41,299 nucleotides of DNA from CBDCKR01 sp964572045 (GCA_964572045.1 CAZNEI010000021.1:1-41299); one strand, 5' to 3'. Positions 1-9,380 are shown, counted from the stretch's first letter. Notes: generated by a model not told the origin, from the letters alone. Numbers and translations are program-made.

Positions 1-323
1 CCTCACCCCTCAGAACCCCATCGAGTTCAGGCTCATCTCCGTATTGGAAACGACTCCCTCGCTCGCCTGCTGCAGCGGAGCTACACCGCAGGCGCCGCCA
101 GGATCGTGAAGCATGAGGCGCCTCGGGGAAGCTCCGCCCCGGCAACGAGCCGTTGGACACGAGATCGGCCGGGCACTAAATTGACCGGGTCGTAACACCG
201 TGGTTCCGCAGGGGACACACAGGCACGGATCTGCCTCGCCCGCTCCCCGGGTCCGCGTCTCGACCAACGTGTATCGGCCACCGCCGGACGGGTAGAACGG
301 CCGAACGAGAAGAGGAGAGGTAC
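1..323. other. Gene-free left edge of the window
   Basis: I find no convincing gene here. The long minus-strand reading frame across it runs into the first gene in antisense and has low-complexity Arg/Gly/Pro content typical of a shadow. A TTGACC stands at 181-186, but no -10-like hexamer lies 16-18 bases later. The only clear signal is the Shine-Dalgarno stretch AGAGGAGAGG just before position 324. Confidence 0.5.
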
Positions 324-1745
324 ATGAGACGGTCCGCCCTACCCCAGGATTCGCTCGTTCTCGGCGCTCTCTGGGTCGGCCTCCTGATGCTGCCGGCAGC
401 CGCGTCGGCTCAGGACTCCCCCCACCCGTACAACTACGGGAACCCGGGGGACGCCCTCCCGCCCGGCGACAGGGGCACACCCAACATGCATTACCTCGGC
501 AACATCCCCTTGGGCGGCTTCCTCCACGTCGCCGACGTCGAGGTCGAGCAGGAGCTCGAGCGGCCCTTCGCCTACGTCTCGAAGCGCTTTCGGCCCTCGG
601 GCATGGATATCGTCAGCATCGAGGATCCGACGAAGCCGGAGTTGCTCTACTCGTGGCGCATCGAGAACGCGGACCTCCACCAGGGATCGGGCGCGTTGGA
701 CGGCAGGTACTTCAAGCACGACGGGCGCTACTACATCGTTCAATCGACGCAGTTCGGGGCCGGGGGGCCCAACCATGACTTGGGTGCCGTGGTCTTCGAC
801 GTCACCGGGCTCCCCGATCCGTCGACGGTGCGCGAGGTGGGAAGAATCCGGACTCCGCTGACCCCGGGTGGATTCCACAACATCTTCACCTACAAGCACT
901 CCGACGGGCGTCCGCTGCTCTTCACGACCACGACCGGGCCTCACGCCAACGTCTACGACATGGGCCGGTTCCTGGACGGAGATCCGGACTCGGGGCTCGT
1001 CGGGCAGGTCCCCGTGCCCGAGTCGCCCTACTGGGCCCTGCGCGGCGGGCGGGCGAGCTGGCACGATTATTACGTGGGCTTTGATCCGGCCACACAGCAG
1101 GACCGGCTGTGGGCGGGAGGCACCGGAGGATATTTCGTCTTCGACGTCACGGATACGTCGAACCCCGAGCTCCTCGTCTCGATCACGAACGTGCCCGGAG
1201 TGGCTCACGGACACACCTTCACCCCGTCTCCCGACGGCCTCTTCGTCGTAGCCGAGGTGGAGAGGCAGTGGCAGCCGCTGCGGATCTTCGATTTGCGGGA
1301 AGCGTGGTCGGAGGGCGGGAACCCGGTGGTCAGCCGCGCGATCAGCGCCTGGACGGCGGACTATCAGAACCTCTCGCACAACCACGAGGTGCGCTGGCCC
1401 TTCGTCTTCGTGTCCGCCTACGAGGACGGCCTGCAGGTCTTCAGCATCTTCGATCCCTTCGTACCGAGGACGGTCGCCTACTACGACACCTATCCGGGCC
1501 CGCACATGGCCCGGGGGCACGGCAACGTCAACCTGGGCGCGTGGGGTGTCGACGTGCGGAACGCCGACGGGCTCATCGTCGTGAGTGACATGGTGAGCGG
1601 CCTCTACACGTTCAGGATGGACGGCTTTCCGAGCTGGAACGGAAACGACTGGAACATGCCCAATATCTCGAGCGCCCAGGACTGGGATAACGGGCCCGAG
1701 GGCGTGCAGCGCCAGGCGACAATGGAGGAGGAAGGTGGCTCCTAG
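324..1745 (+). CDS. Exported LVIVD-type beta-propeller protein
   Basis: 473 residues. Residues 1-29 are a signal peptide ending ASA-QDS, so the product is exported. The mature part is built of repeated blade-like segments in which short hydrophobic strands (AYVSKRF, MDIVSIEDPTKPEL, YFVFDVTDTSNPELL, QVFSIFDPFVPRTV) precede D-P/T-x-P turns. This is the signature of LVIVD repeat proteins, a beta-propeller family of unknown molecular role. No catalytic motif is visible. The start has a good Shine-Dalgarno (AGAGGAGAGG). The next plus-strand gene begins about 190 bases later, so co-transcription is possible but not shown. Family placement comes from the repeat pattern; I do not assign a function. 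Confidence 0.75.
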   Translation: MRRSALPQDSLVLGALWVGLLMLPAAASAQDSPHPYNYGNPGDALPPGDRGTPNMHYLGNIPLGGFLHVADVEVEQELERPFAYVSKRFRPSGMDIVSIEDPTKPELLYSWRIENADLHQGSGALDGRYFKHDGRYYIVQSTQFGAGGPNHDLGAVVFDVTGLPDPSTVREVGRIRTPLTPGGFHNIFTYKHSDGRPLLFTTTTGPHANVYDMGRFLDGDPDSGLVGQVPVPESPYWALRGGRASWHDYYVGFDPATQQDRLWAGGTGGYFVFDVTDTSNPELLVSITNVPGVAHGHTFTPSPDGLFVVAEVERQWQPLRIFDLREAWSEGGNPVVSRAISAWTADYQNLSHNHEVRWPFVFVSAYEDGLQVFSIFDPFVPRTVAYYDTYPGPHMARGHGNVNLGAWGVDVRNADGLIVVSDMVSGLYTFRMDGFPSWNGNDWNMPNISSAQDWDNGPEGVQRQATMEEEGGS

Positions 1746-1843
1746 GACGACCGAGGCCGGAAGAGCGTCCAGCTTCCGCCGCTCTGTAACCCAGGGAAGT
1801 GCGTAGCCGTATCGACTGTCTGAAACCGAATCGTACGGGTGAC

Positions 1844-1891
1844 TCGAAGGGTGAGGCCCACCCGGGCTCCGCCCCGCGGTGGGTCCTTCGA
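1844..1891 (+). repeat. Imperfect hairpin in the leader of the beta-barrel gene
   Basis: TCGAAGG (1844-1850) pairs exactly with CCTTCGA (1885-1891). Inside, CCCACC (1857-1862) pairs with GGTGGG (1878-1883), leaving an asymmetric bulge (GTGAGG opposite T). No T-run follows, so it is not an ordinary intrinsic terminator. It lies 43 bases upstream of the start at 1934 and may be an RNA leader structure or a processing/stability element; that role is inference. Confidence 0.4.
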
Positions 1892-1933
1892 GCTCACCCA
1901 CAGTCCATCGTCCCCAGAGGACAGGAGGGCTTC

Positions 1934-2533
1934 ATGCCAGGAGTACGAAGTTTGTTCCTCGCAGTACTCGTCACCGTATTCGCGGCCCTTCCCGCGAACG
2001 CCCAGGAGATGCAGAGCAGCATCTCGGTCTCCGCGCACGGCGGGCTGATCAACAGCCCCGCGGACTTCGATGCCGAGCGCGCATCGTCGTTCGGATCGGG
2101 CGTTCGCTTCGGCGGCGGCCTCACGCTGGGTCTCTACGAACGCATATCGATCCGGGGGGACCTGAGCTACACCACCAAGTCGGGCACAGACCAAACCGGC
2201 GGGTTCTCCGATGACGTGACGCTGGATCGTATGTATACCGGCGCGGGCGTCGAGCTCCTCCTGGCCACGGGCATGAGCGTGGAGCCGTATCTCTACGGCG
2301 GCGTGGGAGTCGTGGTCGTCAACCGGAACGGATCGGACCCGGTGGAGAGCTACAACTACGATGTCACCGAGTTCACCGGCGTCTTCGGAGCCGGGCTGCG
2401 GTACGTCTTCCCGTCGAACGCCTTCGTCTTCGTGGACGGAACTAGCTGGACGTACGCCGACCACGTACTGGACGATACACACCGCGACTCGTCGCTCAGC
2501 GTGGGATTCGGCTACCGATGGGGTGGCAACTAG
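1934..2533 (+). CDS. Small outer-membrane beta-barrel protein
   Basis: 199 residues from the ATG at 1934. That start is chosen over upstream in-frame codons because ACAGGAGGG stands just before it and it begins a clean signal peptide (MPGVRSLF to ANAQ, about 23 residues). The mature part alternates polar and hydrophobic residues in aromatic- and glycine-rich strands (SVEPYLYGGVGVVVVNR, FGAGLRYVF, LSVGFGYRWG), typical of eight-stranded OmpA/OmpW-like barrels. The last residues are GGN rather than the classical terminal Phe. Substrate unknown. The gene precedes susC by about 195 bases in the same direction and could be transcribed with it. Confidence 0.75.
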   Translation: MPGVRSLFLAVLVTVFAALPANAQEMQSSISVSAHGGLINSPADFDAERASSFGSGVRFGGGLTLGLYERISIRGDLSYTTKSGTDQTGGFSDDVTLDRMYTGAGVELLLATGMSVEPYLYGGVGVVVVNRNGSDPVESYNYDVTEFTGVFGAGLRYVFPSNAFVFVDGTSWTYADHVLDDTHRDSSLSVGFGYRWGGN

Positions 2534-2584
2534 GCCGTGCAACCAGGAAAACTCGGCGGCCGAGGGACTTCGAGCGGACGTTCG

Positions 2585-2599
2585 CGGGCGTTGCGCCCG
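2585..2599 (+). repeat. Small perfect hairpin in the susC leader
   Basis: CGGGCG (2585-2590) pairs with CGCCCG (2594-2599) around a three-base loop. It lies between the barrel gene stop and the SusC start and has no T-run after it. It could attenuate read-through or stabilise the mRNA end; nothing more can be said from sequence. Confidence 0.25.
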
Positions 2600-2727
2600 T
2601 CCCCTTCGAGACCCCGGCCGTCCCTACCGCCCGCCCACTTATGGGGCAAAGGAGCCCGCCTATGACCTGCAACAAGCGTAAGGACCAGAGCAAGACCGGA
2701 GGCTGTATTTCTGCAAGGAGGGTAAGA

Positions 2728-5700
2728 ATGAAGCGGTGTAATGTCTGGACGGTGCCCCTCGCCATTCTGGCGGTGGCGCTTTCGGCGACCCCTTCACTCC
2801 ACGCGCAGACCGGCAACGTGACCGGTCAGATCACCGACGTGGCGACGGGGACGCCCCTCGAGTCGGTCCAGGTGTCGATCGTGGGACAGGGGACCGGGGG
2901 CCTGACCAACGCGGACGGCCGATTCCTCATCTCGGGGGTTCCCGTGGGGAACGTCACGGTCCGCGCCGAGCTCCTGGGCTATGTCACGCAGAGCGGGGCG
3001 GTGACGGTTACGGCCGACGCCGCCGCCGCGATCGATTTCCAGCTAGAGATCGGTGCGCTCGAGCTGGAAGGGGTCGTGGTGACGGCGCTGGGTATCTCGC
3101 GCGAGCAGCGCGGGCTGGGCTATTCGGTCCAGGGCGTCGAGGGCGCCGAGCTCAACGAGGTGCGTGACACCAACGTCATCAGCAGCCTGGCGGGGAAGGT
3201 GGCCGGCCTGATGGTCACGCCGTCGCAGGTCCTGGGCGGGACGTCCAAGATGGTCCTGCGCGGCGTCAGCTCGATCTCGGGCAACAACGAGCCGCTGATC
3301 GTGATCGACGGAGTGCCGATCGACAACAGCCGGCGCGAGACCGCGGTCAACGGGACCGGCACGGCGGCGGCCACCGTGCGGGGAGGCAGCGGGATCGACT
3401 ACGGCAACATGGCCCAGGACATCGACCCGGCGAACATCGAGTCCGTGACGGTGCTCCGCGGCGCCAACGCCGCCGCACTCTACGGAGCGCGCGCCTCCAA
3501 CGGGGTCGTCGAGATCGTCACGAAGTCGGGCAGGGGTACGTCCGGCACCCAGGTCACCGCCAGCACGAACTTCATCATCGAGAGCCCCCTGCGGGTGCCC
3601 CGCTACCAGAACGTCTACGGCGGCGGCGCGACCCCCGACAGCTACAACTGGGTCGACGGCCGCGGAAGCGGTGACAACGACGGAGTGGACGAGAGCTGGG
3701 GCCCCCCGTTGAACGACGGCCGATCCTACGCGCAGTGGTGGTCGAACGGCATTTCGAAGCCGTGGCTCTCGTCGCCCATGAATGTCCGTGAGTACTTCCA
3801 GACCGGACACAACGTCACGACCAACTTCGCCATCTCGAATTCGAGCGAGCGTTCGAACGTGCGCTTCTCGGCCCTGCGGCTGGACGCCACCGGCATGGCT
3901 CCCAATCAAGGGTTCGAGCGCACTCAGCTCGCGCTCAACGCCGGGGTGGAGGTGTCGCCGAGGTTCGACGTCGACGGCTCGGTCCAGTACACGCAGTCCG
4001 CCGGTCACAACCGGCCCGGCGTCGGCAACGGCTCCTACAGCGCCATGCACATCTTCATGTGGTTCCAGAGGCAGGCCGACGGCCGGCGGCTGGAGCTGGC
4101 GACCGAGCGGTGCCCCGACGAGCTCCTCGGGCAAGGTCGGCTGCCGGGCGGGCGCGTGTGCTGGGATCCGGACGGCGGCCACCTCACGCCGAACTGGAAC
4201 CACAACTACCACGACAACATCTACTGGCTCCAGAACTACCGGACCAACGAGGACCAGCGGAACCGCATCACCGGTCAGGTGACGGGCAACTATCGGCTCG
4301 CCGGCGAGTGGCTGCGGGCTCGGGTACGGCTCGGTACGGACTGGTTCGAGCAGCTCAACAAGGAAGTCTATCCGTTCTACTCCCAGGACACGCCCGAGGG
4401 CGGCTTCGTCGAGAGCTCGGCGTTCCACCAGGAGACCAACATCGAGGCCCTCGTCACGGCCGACCGGCAGCTGAGCGACCAGTTCGCGCTGAACCTCAGC
4501 GGCGGGGCCAACAGTCGGAGCAACGACTTCGACCTGAAGGAGACGGGGAGCCGGAAGCTCAACGTCCCCGGGATCTACAACGCGAGCAACTCCGCCGCCC
4601 CCCCGCTTCTTCACAACATCATCCAGGAGAAGAGGGTCAACAGCCTATACGGACTGGCGACCCTGAGCTTCAGGGATTGGGCCTTCGTGGACGTTACCGG
4701 CAGAAACGACTGGTCGTCGACGCTGCCCGAGGACGACCGCTCCTACTTCTACTCGTCCTTCTCCGGGAGCCTCGTCTTCACCGACGCCTTCGCCCTCGAC
4801 TCCGACTTGCTCTCGTACGGCAAGCTCCGGGCGAGCTGGGCCAAGGTGGGCAACGACGCCGATCCGTATCAGCTCACCTCGGTCTACTCGGAGGTGGACA
4901 AGTTCGGCAACATCCCGGGCTTCACCACCAGCAACACGATCGCCAACGCGGCCCTCAGGCCCGAGGAGACCAGGTCGTGGGAGATCGGGGCCGACCTCCG
5001 CTTCTGGTTCGACCGGGCCTCCCTGGACCTCACCTACTACAACTCGACCACAGAGGATCAGATCCTCGCCGTGGACGTCTCCGAGACGAGCGGCTACACG
5101 TCGCAAGTCCTCAACGCGGGCTCGGTGCAGAACAAGGGCATCGAGGCGCTCCTCACCTTCAACGTTCTCGACCGGCCTCAGTCGGGGATCCTGTGGGATG
5201 TGACGGCGAACTTCGCTTCCAACGACTCCGAGGTGCTGGAGCTCGCCCCCGGCCTCGAGTCGATCGTCATCGGAAACCGGAGCGTGTCGCTCGAGGCGCG
5301 GCCCGGTGAGCCGTACGGCGTCTTCTTCGGTCCGGTCTTCCGGCAAGACGCGTCCGGACGCACCATCGTCGGCGCCGACGGGCTGCCGATCCGAGCGTCG
5401 GGCTCCGAGGTGCTGGGAACCTATCAGCCGGATTGGATCGGCGGGCTCCGAAGCAGCTTCTCGTACGGTGCCTTCACGATCAGCGCCCAGGTGGACACGC
5501 ACCGGGGCGGCAAGATCTTCTGCGGAACCTGCGAGCTCGGATACCGGACCGGAGTACTGATCGAGTCCGCGAACCAGGAGCCGCTCGACTGGGATCCGGA
5601 CGGGCACTCGGGGCCCCGGGACAACATCGTCTTCGACGGGGTCACGGAGTCCGGCGCGCAGAACACGGTTCCGGTGAGGTCGCGGACCCTGGCCACCCGG

Positions 5701-5988
5701 CTCGACGACGTCGCTCCGCCCTGGATGTTCGACAACAACTGGACGAAGCTCCGCGAGGTGGCGATCGCCTTCAACCTGCCCGACGAGTATCTGAGCAGCC
5801 TGCCGGTGTCGAGCGCCCGCTTCACGATCGTGGCGCGGAACCTCTGGCTGTGGACCGCCGTTCCGCACATCGATCCGGAGACAGCCTTCATCGACAACAA
5901 CCCGTGGGAGTCGAACCTCGCCGGGATCGAATACGAGCAGTATCCCACACCACGGACGTTCGGATTCAACTTCTCTGTCGTACATTAG
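2728..5988 (+). CDS. susC-like: SusC/RagA-family TonB-linked outer-membrane transporter
   Basis: 1086 residues from the ATG at 2728, chosen because AAGGAGGG ends five bases before it and a signal peptide (MKRCNVWTVP to SLHA-Q) follows; the open frame extends upstream without such features. Order: signal peptide 1-26, carboxypeptidase-regulatory-like domain about 29-105 (GQITD, TNADGRFLISGVP), SusC linker with VVVTALGI, plug domain with the family hallmark strings LIVIDGVPID and GANAAALYGARASNGVVEI, then the long 22-strand barrel to FGFNFSVVH. It forms the active importer in the outer membrane, energised by TonB. SusD follows directly. The substrate is not readable from the sequence: SusCD pairs import glycans or peptides, and no glycoside hydrolase is nearby. 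Confidence 0.95.
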   Translation: MKRCNVWTVPLAILAVALSATPSLHAQTGNVTGQITDVATGTPLESVQVSIVGQGTGGLTNADGRFLISGVPVGNVTVRAELLGYVTQSGAVTVTADAAAAIDFQLEIGALELEGVVVTALGISREQRGLGYSVQGVEGAELNEVRDTNVISSLAGKVAGLMVTPSQVLGGTSKMVLRGVSSISGNNEPLIVIDGVPIDNSRRETAVNGTGTAAATVRGGSGIDYGNMAQDIDPANIESVTVLRGANAAALYGARASNGVVEIVTKSGRGTSGTQVTASTNFIIESPLRVPRYQNVYGGGATPDSYNWVDGRGSGDNDGVDESWGPPLNDGRSYAQWWSNGISKPWLSSPMNVREYFQTGHNVTTNFAISNSSERSNVRFSALRLDATGMAPNQGFERTQLALNAGVEVSPRFDVDGSVQYTQSAGHNRPGVGNGSYSAMHIFMWFQRQADGRRLELATERCPDELLGQGRLPGGRVCWDPDGGHLTPNWNHNYHDNIYWLQNYRTNEDQRNRITGQVTGNYRLAGEWLRARVRLGTDWFEQLNKEVYPFYSQDTPEGGFVESSAFHQETNIEALVTADRQLSDQFALNLSGGANSRSNDFDLKETGSRKLNVPGIYNASNSAAPPLLHNIIQEKRVNSLYGLATLSFRDWAFVDVTGRNDWSSTLPEDDRSYFYSSFSGSLVFTDAFALDSDLLSYGKLRASWAKVGNDADPYQLTSVYSEVDKFGNIPGFTTSNTIANAALRPEETRSWEIGADLRFWFDRASLDLTYYNSTTEDQILAVDVSETSGYTSQVLNAGSVQNKGIEALLTFNVLDRPQSGILWDVTANFASNDSEVLELAPGLESIVIGNRSVSLEARPGEPYGVFFGPVFRQDASGRTIVGADGLPIRASGSEVLGTYQPDWIGGLRSSFSYGAFTISAQVDTHRGGKIFCGTCELGYRTGVLIESANQEPLDWDPDGHSGPRDNIVFDGVTESGAQNTVPVRSRTLATRLDDVAPPWMFDNNWTKLREVAIAFNLPDEYLSSLPVSSARFTIVARNLWLWTAVPHIDPETAFIDNNPWESNLAGIEYEQYPTPRTFGFNFSVVH

Positions 5989-6053
5989 GGGGTGAGGGCA
6001 TGTCGCGACGCGAAGAGACAACCGGAAGATCCGACGACAGTGGGAGACTAGAC

Positions 6054-7520
6054 ATGAGCATGCGCAAGAAGACATACAGGAAGCTCGCGGCCGGGTTGCT
6101 CCTGGCCGCCGGAGCCGTCGGCTGCACCGACGACTTCACCGAGATCAACACCAACCCGAACGCACCCACCGACGTTGGGGTGCAGTACCTCCTGCCCGCC
6201 GGCATCGTGGACGCGGTCAACGACCTGCTGGGCACTGGCTGGGACCGGGGCGTAGCGTCCGTCTGGGTCCAGCACTACGCACGGCTTCAGTACGGCGCCG
6301 TGGACCGCTACGAGATCAGCGCGTCCTTCTCCGACGGGTACTGGGCCGGACTCTACACGGGAGCGCTGGTGGACTTCGACGGGATCGTCGAGCAGGCCAG
6401 CGCGTTGAACAACGCCAATCAGGCCGCGGTGGGCAGGATCCTGCGGGCATGGATGTTCCACAACATGGTGGACATGTGGGGTGACATCCCCTACACCCAA
6501 GCGCTCGGCGGTGCGAGCGAGGGCAACATCACGCCCACCTACGACGGCGCGAGCTCGATCTACAGCGCCCTGCTGGCCGAGCTCACGTCCGCGAGCAGCC
6601 AGATCGCGCCCACGGGTGCACTCTTTCCCGACGTATTCCGCGGCACGGTCGGCAATCCCGACTTGCTCTACGAAGGCAACATGGAGAACTGGCGGCTCTT
6701 CGCCAACTCGCTCCGCCTTCGCATGGCCATGCGCCTTCAGGACGGGGCGGAGGCCTCAGGCGCGATCGCGGCCGGCGTGTTCACGAGCCGGGATCAGGAG
6801 GCGAAACTGCAGTGGCTTGGCGCTCCGCCCAACGAGAATCCGATGGCCCCCGCGTTCATCGCCCGACCGGGTGACTACCGGATCAGCAAGACGATGGTCG
6901 ACAACCTGATCGCGTACGATGACCCGAGGCTTCCGATCTACGCCGATGCGGCGAGGGAGACGGGAGAGTTCGCCGGGATGCCCAACGGGATGGACGACAG
7001 TCACGGGATCGAGTTCGAGCAGGTGTCACGGGTGGGAGACTGGTTCCTGCAGTCCACCACGCCCACGTGGATCCTGTCGTTCGCGGAGGTAACTTTGCTT
7101 CGGGCGGAAGCCGCCGTGAGAGGCTTCGCGGCCGGCGACGCGCAGGCGCTGTACGAAGCCGGAATCCGTGCGTCGATGGAAACCTTCGATATCCCCTCCG
7201 ACGCCATCACCGCGTATCTGGCGAGCCCGCGCGTGGCGTTCGCCACGGATCAGGACACGCAACTCGAACAGATCGCGATGCAGATGTGGTTCGCGCTCTA
7301 CGATCAGGGCCCCGAGGCGTGGGCGTACCAACGGCGCACGGACGTGCCCCACCTCGAGGCGGGACCGGACAACCGGAACAACGGTCGCATTCCGGTCAGG
7401 GTGCCCTATCCGCAGAGCGAGGAGTCGGTGAACGGAAGCAATCTCCAAGCCGCGCAGGCGGCCCAGGGGTTGAGCGCAGAGCCGTGGAACGTTCCGCTCT
7501 TCTGGGACGTCGGCATGTAG
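6054..7520 (+). CDS. susD-like: SusD/RagB-family surface lipoprotein
   Basis: 488 residues from the ATG at 6054, preceded by GTGGGAG at normal spacing. It opens with a basic n-region, a hydrophobic stretch and a lipobox-like AVGC, so it should be lipidated. An in-frame ATG at 6000 after AGGGGG would add 18 polar residues before the signal and is less likely. The conserved N-terminal string FTEINTNPNAPT, the helical repeats (RILRAWMFHNMVDMWGDIPYTQAL) and LTLLRAEAAVRG place it in the SusD-like group 2 family. It acts as the substrate-capturing lid on the SusC barrel. It sits 65 bases after susC with no terminator between, so the two are one transcript. A strong terminator follows. Confidence 0.93.
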   Translation: MSMRKKTYRKLAAGLLLAAGAVGCTDDFTEINTNPNAPTDVGVQYLLPAGIVDAVNDLLGTGWDRGVASVWVQHYARLQYGAVDRYEISASFSDGYWAGLYTGALVDFDGIVEQASALNNANQAAVGRILRAWMFHNMVDMWGDIPYTQALGGASEGNITPTYDGASSIYSALLAELTSASSQIAPTGALFPDVFRGTVGNPDLLYEGNMENWRLFANSLRLRMAMRLQDGAEASGAIAAGVFTSRDQEAKLQWLGAPPNENPMAPAFIARPGDYRISKTMVDNLIAYDDPRLPIYADAARETGEFAGMPNGMDDSHGIEFEQVSRVGDWFLQSTTPTWILSFAEVTLLRAEAAVRGFAAGDAQALYEAGIRASMETFDIPSDAITAYLASPRVAFATDQDTQLEQIAMQMWFALYDQGPEAWAYQRRTDVPHLEAGPDNRNNGRIPVRVPYPQSEESVNGSNLQAAQAAQGLSAEPWNVPLFWDVGM

Positions 7521-7558
7521 CGCGGCACTGACCCCGTTCGCGGGAGGTCGCTCTCCCG

Positions 7559-7598
7559 AAGAACCGGCCAGCTCCCTTGAGGGGGCTGGCCGGTTCTT
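7559..7598 (+). terminator. Intrinsic terminator after the SusCD pair
   Basis: AAGAACCGGCCAGC (7559-7572) pairs perfectly with GCTGGCCGGTTCTT (7585-7598); the stem is extended by four more pairs around a short TTGA-containing loop. TTCTTATTG follows on the plus strand. It separates convergent genes (susD ending 7520, DUF3179 gene ending 7648), so it probably serves both strands, better on the plus strand. Confidence 0.88.
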
Positions 7599-7647
7599 AT
7601 TGAGCCGAGGCCGCGCCGCCGCTCACGGGCTTGGATGAGCTTGCCCG

Positions 7648-8832
7648 TCAGCCCGTGAACGACGGGCGCGGGCCCGGAAGCACGTCGGTGTTCGGATGGA
7701 ACGTCGCCCAGGCGAACCAGAACGCCACGTACGCGTCGCGGATCAGCTCGAGCGACGTGCCCTCTTGGGGGCCCGAGACGGCCAGCCCCCCCAACGTCCA
7801 CTCACTGCCCGTCTCCAGGTCGAAGAACCCATCGTCCCGCACTTCGAAGGTGAGCTCCTGGCCGTTCGCCGTGGGCTTGTACGCCAGAGCGGACTGGGCC
7901 TCGGTGGACCAGAAGACGACGACGGACTCGCTGCCTCCCACGTCGTCGTGAAGGGCGACCTTGTCGCCCTCGCCCGCCATTCCCTCGAGCACGGTGAACG
8001 GAAACGACATCCCGAAGCCGTGGTCCCGCGGAATGCCGAGAAGCCGCTCCTTGGGGGGACGACGGGTGTCGAACTCCTCGTGAGGGAAGATCGTCTCGCC
8101 GTTGCCGATCTCCTCGTAGTTGTTGTACGGGTATTGTCGATAATCCCGCCCGTATGGGAGGATCCCCGAAACGACCAGGGTCTCGGGGTGAAGCTCCTTC
8201 CAGGCGTCCCATCGGATCTCGGCGGACCCGACCATCTGAAGCTCCACGCCGTCGAGCGGCCCGCAGCGTCCTCCGCGGAGCATCTGGGGGAAAAGCGATT
8301 CCTGGCTGCCGTCGTTTCGGCGGTTGAACATCATCAGGTTGTTGTTGTAGATCAGGCCCGAGACGCCGAGATCGACTCCGCCGACCGACGTGCGATCGAA
8401 GACCATGCTCGAGCCGGTGAGCGGGCAATACGAAACGGCGAAGGGCGCTCCGAAGTCGTCGAAGTTCGCGACCTCGTGCCACCAGAGGATGTTGTGCGGC
8501 ACGGCAATGAACTGGCCGTCCGCCTCGATTCCGATCACGCGATCGAAGTCTCGCACGTATTCCGCCTGGGGGGCGTCGGCGGCTACGAGAAGGGGGTTGA
8601 CGAGAGCGGGAATCCCATCTCGGCCCACCCCGCCCGAGAAGATCTGATCTTCGGGGATGCTGCAGAACGATTCCTGGGGCGGGGGTGCGACACCGTCCCC
8701 GTCCCCTCCGACCGACAGGGGGGTCACGTCGTCCCCTCCGCCGCAAGCCCATGCGAGGCTCGCGCATATCAATGCGGCCAGCCGGATGGGACGCCGGACG
8801 CCGGGGTCACGCTCGAACTCGGATGTATACAC
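7648..8832 (-). CDS. DUF3179 domain lipoprotein
   Basis: 394 residues if translation starts at the GTG at 8832, which has AAGGCGAG upstream and puts a signal (RRPIRLAALICASLAWAC) near the N-terminus; another in-frame GTG lies at 8910. The cysteine of LAWAC followed by a Gly/Asp-rich linker suggests a lipoprotein. The body is a textbook DUF3179 sequence: ALVNPLLVAA, IPHNILWWHEVAN-like segment, the conserved SYCPLTGSS, SGLIYNNNLMMFNR and the Trp/His segment DAWKELHPETLVVS. The biochemical role of DUF3179 is unknown; the conserved Cys of CPLTG hints at metal or redox chemistry, which is speculation. It is convergent with susD. Confidence 0.85.
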   Translation of the reverse strand: MYTSEFERDPGVRRPIRLAALICASLAWACGGGDDVTPLSVGGDGDGVAPPPQESFCSIPEDQIFSGGVGRDGIPALVNPLLVAADAPQAEYVRDFDRVIGIEADGQFIAVPHNILWWHEVANFDDFGAPFAVSYCPLTGSSMVFDRTSVGGVDLGVSGLIYNNNLMMFNRRNDGSQESLFPQMLRGGRCGPLDGVELQMVGSAEIRWDAWKELHPETLVVSGILPYGRDYRQYPYNNYEEIGNGETIFPHEEFDTRRPPKERLLGIPRDHGFGMSFPFTVLEGMAGEGDKVALHDDVGGSESVVVFWSTEAQSALAYKPTANGQELTFEVRDDGFFDLETGSEWTLGGLAVSGPQEGTSLELIRDAYVAFWFAWATFHPNTDVLPGPRPSFTG

Positions 8833-8993
8833 TAGACTCGCCTTAGTGGGAGGTGGAGGTGGGAGACCACCCCTAACTCCCGGCTCGGGGACTGGGTTCC
8901 CCGGGCACACCGTGGCGCTCGCACACCGGCCCGAACGGCACCGCAGCAGGGGGCCCGTGCGACCTACCTGCAGATGGCGGAGACGCGTTCCGG

Positions 8994-9380
8994 TCAGCGA
9001 GCCAGAGAGATGATCTCGATGATCCCTCGGGGAAAGCCCATTCCGTACTTGATGGCGGCCCTGCCGGGATCCAGGTAGTGAATCTCATGGATGTCACGGA
9101 CCTGATAGACGCCGAGGACGTCCAAGCCGCCCATGCGCGTTCCATCAAGATAGACCGTGGGCGTGAGCGGGGTCGCGTCCGCGATCCCGGTGGTCTGGCC
9201 CCGGGCCCGGAGCCACTGGGGATGCAGCGTACGGATCGCGTCGTAGGCAGTGATCGCCTGGGTCTCGGCGATCTGCTCGCGGGTGATGACGTCCCTGGAT
9301 GCGCCCTGCCCGCTGCCCGGAGCGGACGCACAGCCTTCAAGGACGAGGGCGAGGCCAAGGAAGAGGCCTAGGTAACGCAT
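8994..9380 (-). CDS. Small lipoprotein resembling an isolated TonB-receptor plug
   Basis: 128 residues. The ATG at 9380 has a perfect GGAGGAACC-type ribosome site. The signal ends in lipobox LEGC, giving a mature protein of about 112 residues. It has the layout of a TonB-dependent receptor plug: DVITREQIAE, AYDAIRTLHPQWLRARG, TVYLDGTRMGGLDVL, VRDIHEIHYLDPGRAAIKYG, GIIEIISLAR, matching the plug elements for helix, VYVDG, IE-x-L-x-G and the RYG-GGVI strand. No barrel follows. It may be a periplasmic or outer-membrane partner protein; the function is unknown. It has its own promoter candidate and is the second gene of a minus-strand cluster. Confidence 0.75.
   Translation of the reverse strand: MRYLGLFLGLALVLEGCASAPGSGQGASRDVITREQIAETQAITAYDAIRTLHPQWLRARGQTTGIADATPLTPTVYLDGTRMGGLDVLGVYQVRDIHEIHYLDPGRAAIKYGMGFPRGIIEIISLAR

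Noticed and set aside
339..1901. Long minus-strand reading frame over the LVIVD gene
   Set aside because: It is antisense to a gene with signal peptide and repeats; its translation is Val/Arg/His/Gly-rich without domains. High-GC codon bias creates such frames.
2715..2760. TATTTC at the susC start region as a promoter -10
   Set aside because: It overlaps the ribosome site region and has no TTGACA-like partner 17 bases upstream; a transcript from it would lack the Shine-Dalgarno.
5433..6053. 200-codon in-frame extension upstream of SusD
   Set aside because: It overlaps the end of susC in another frame and is Arg-rich noise; lipoprotein signal and ribosome site set the start at 6054.
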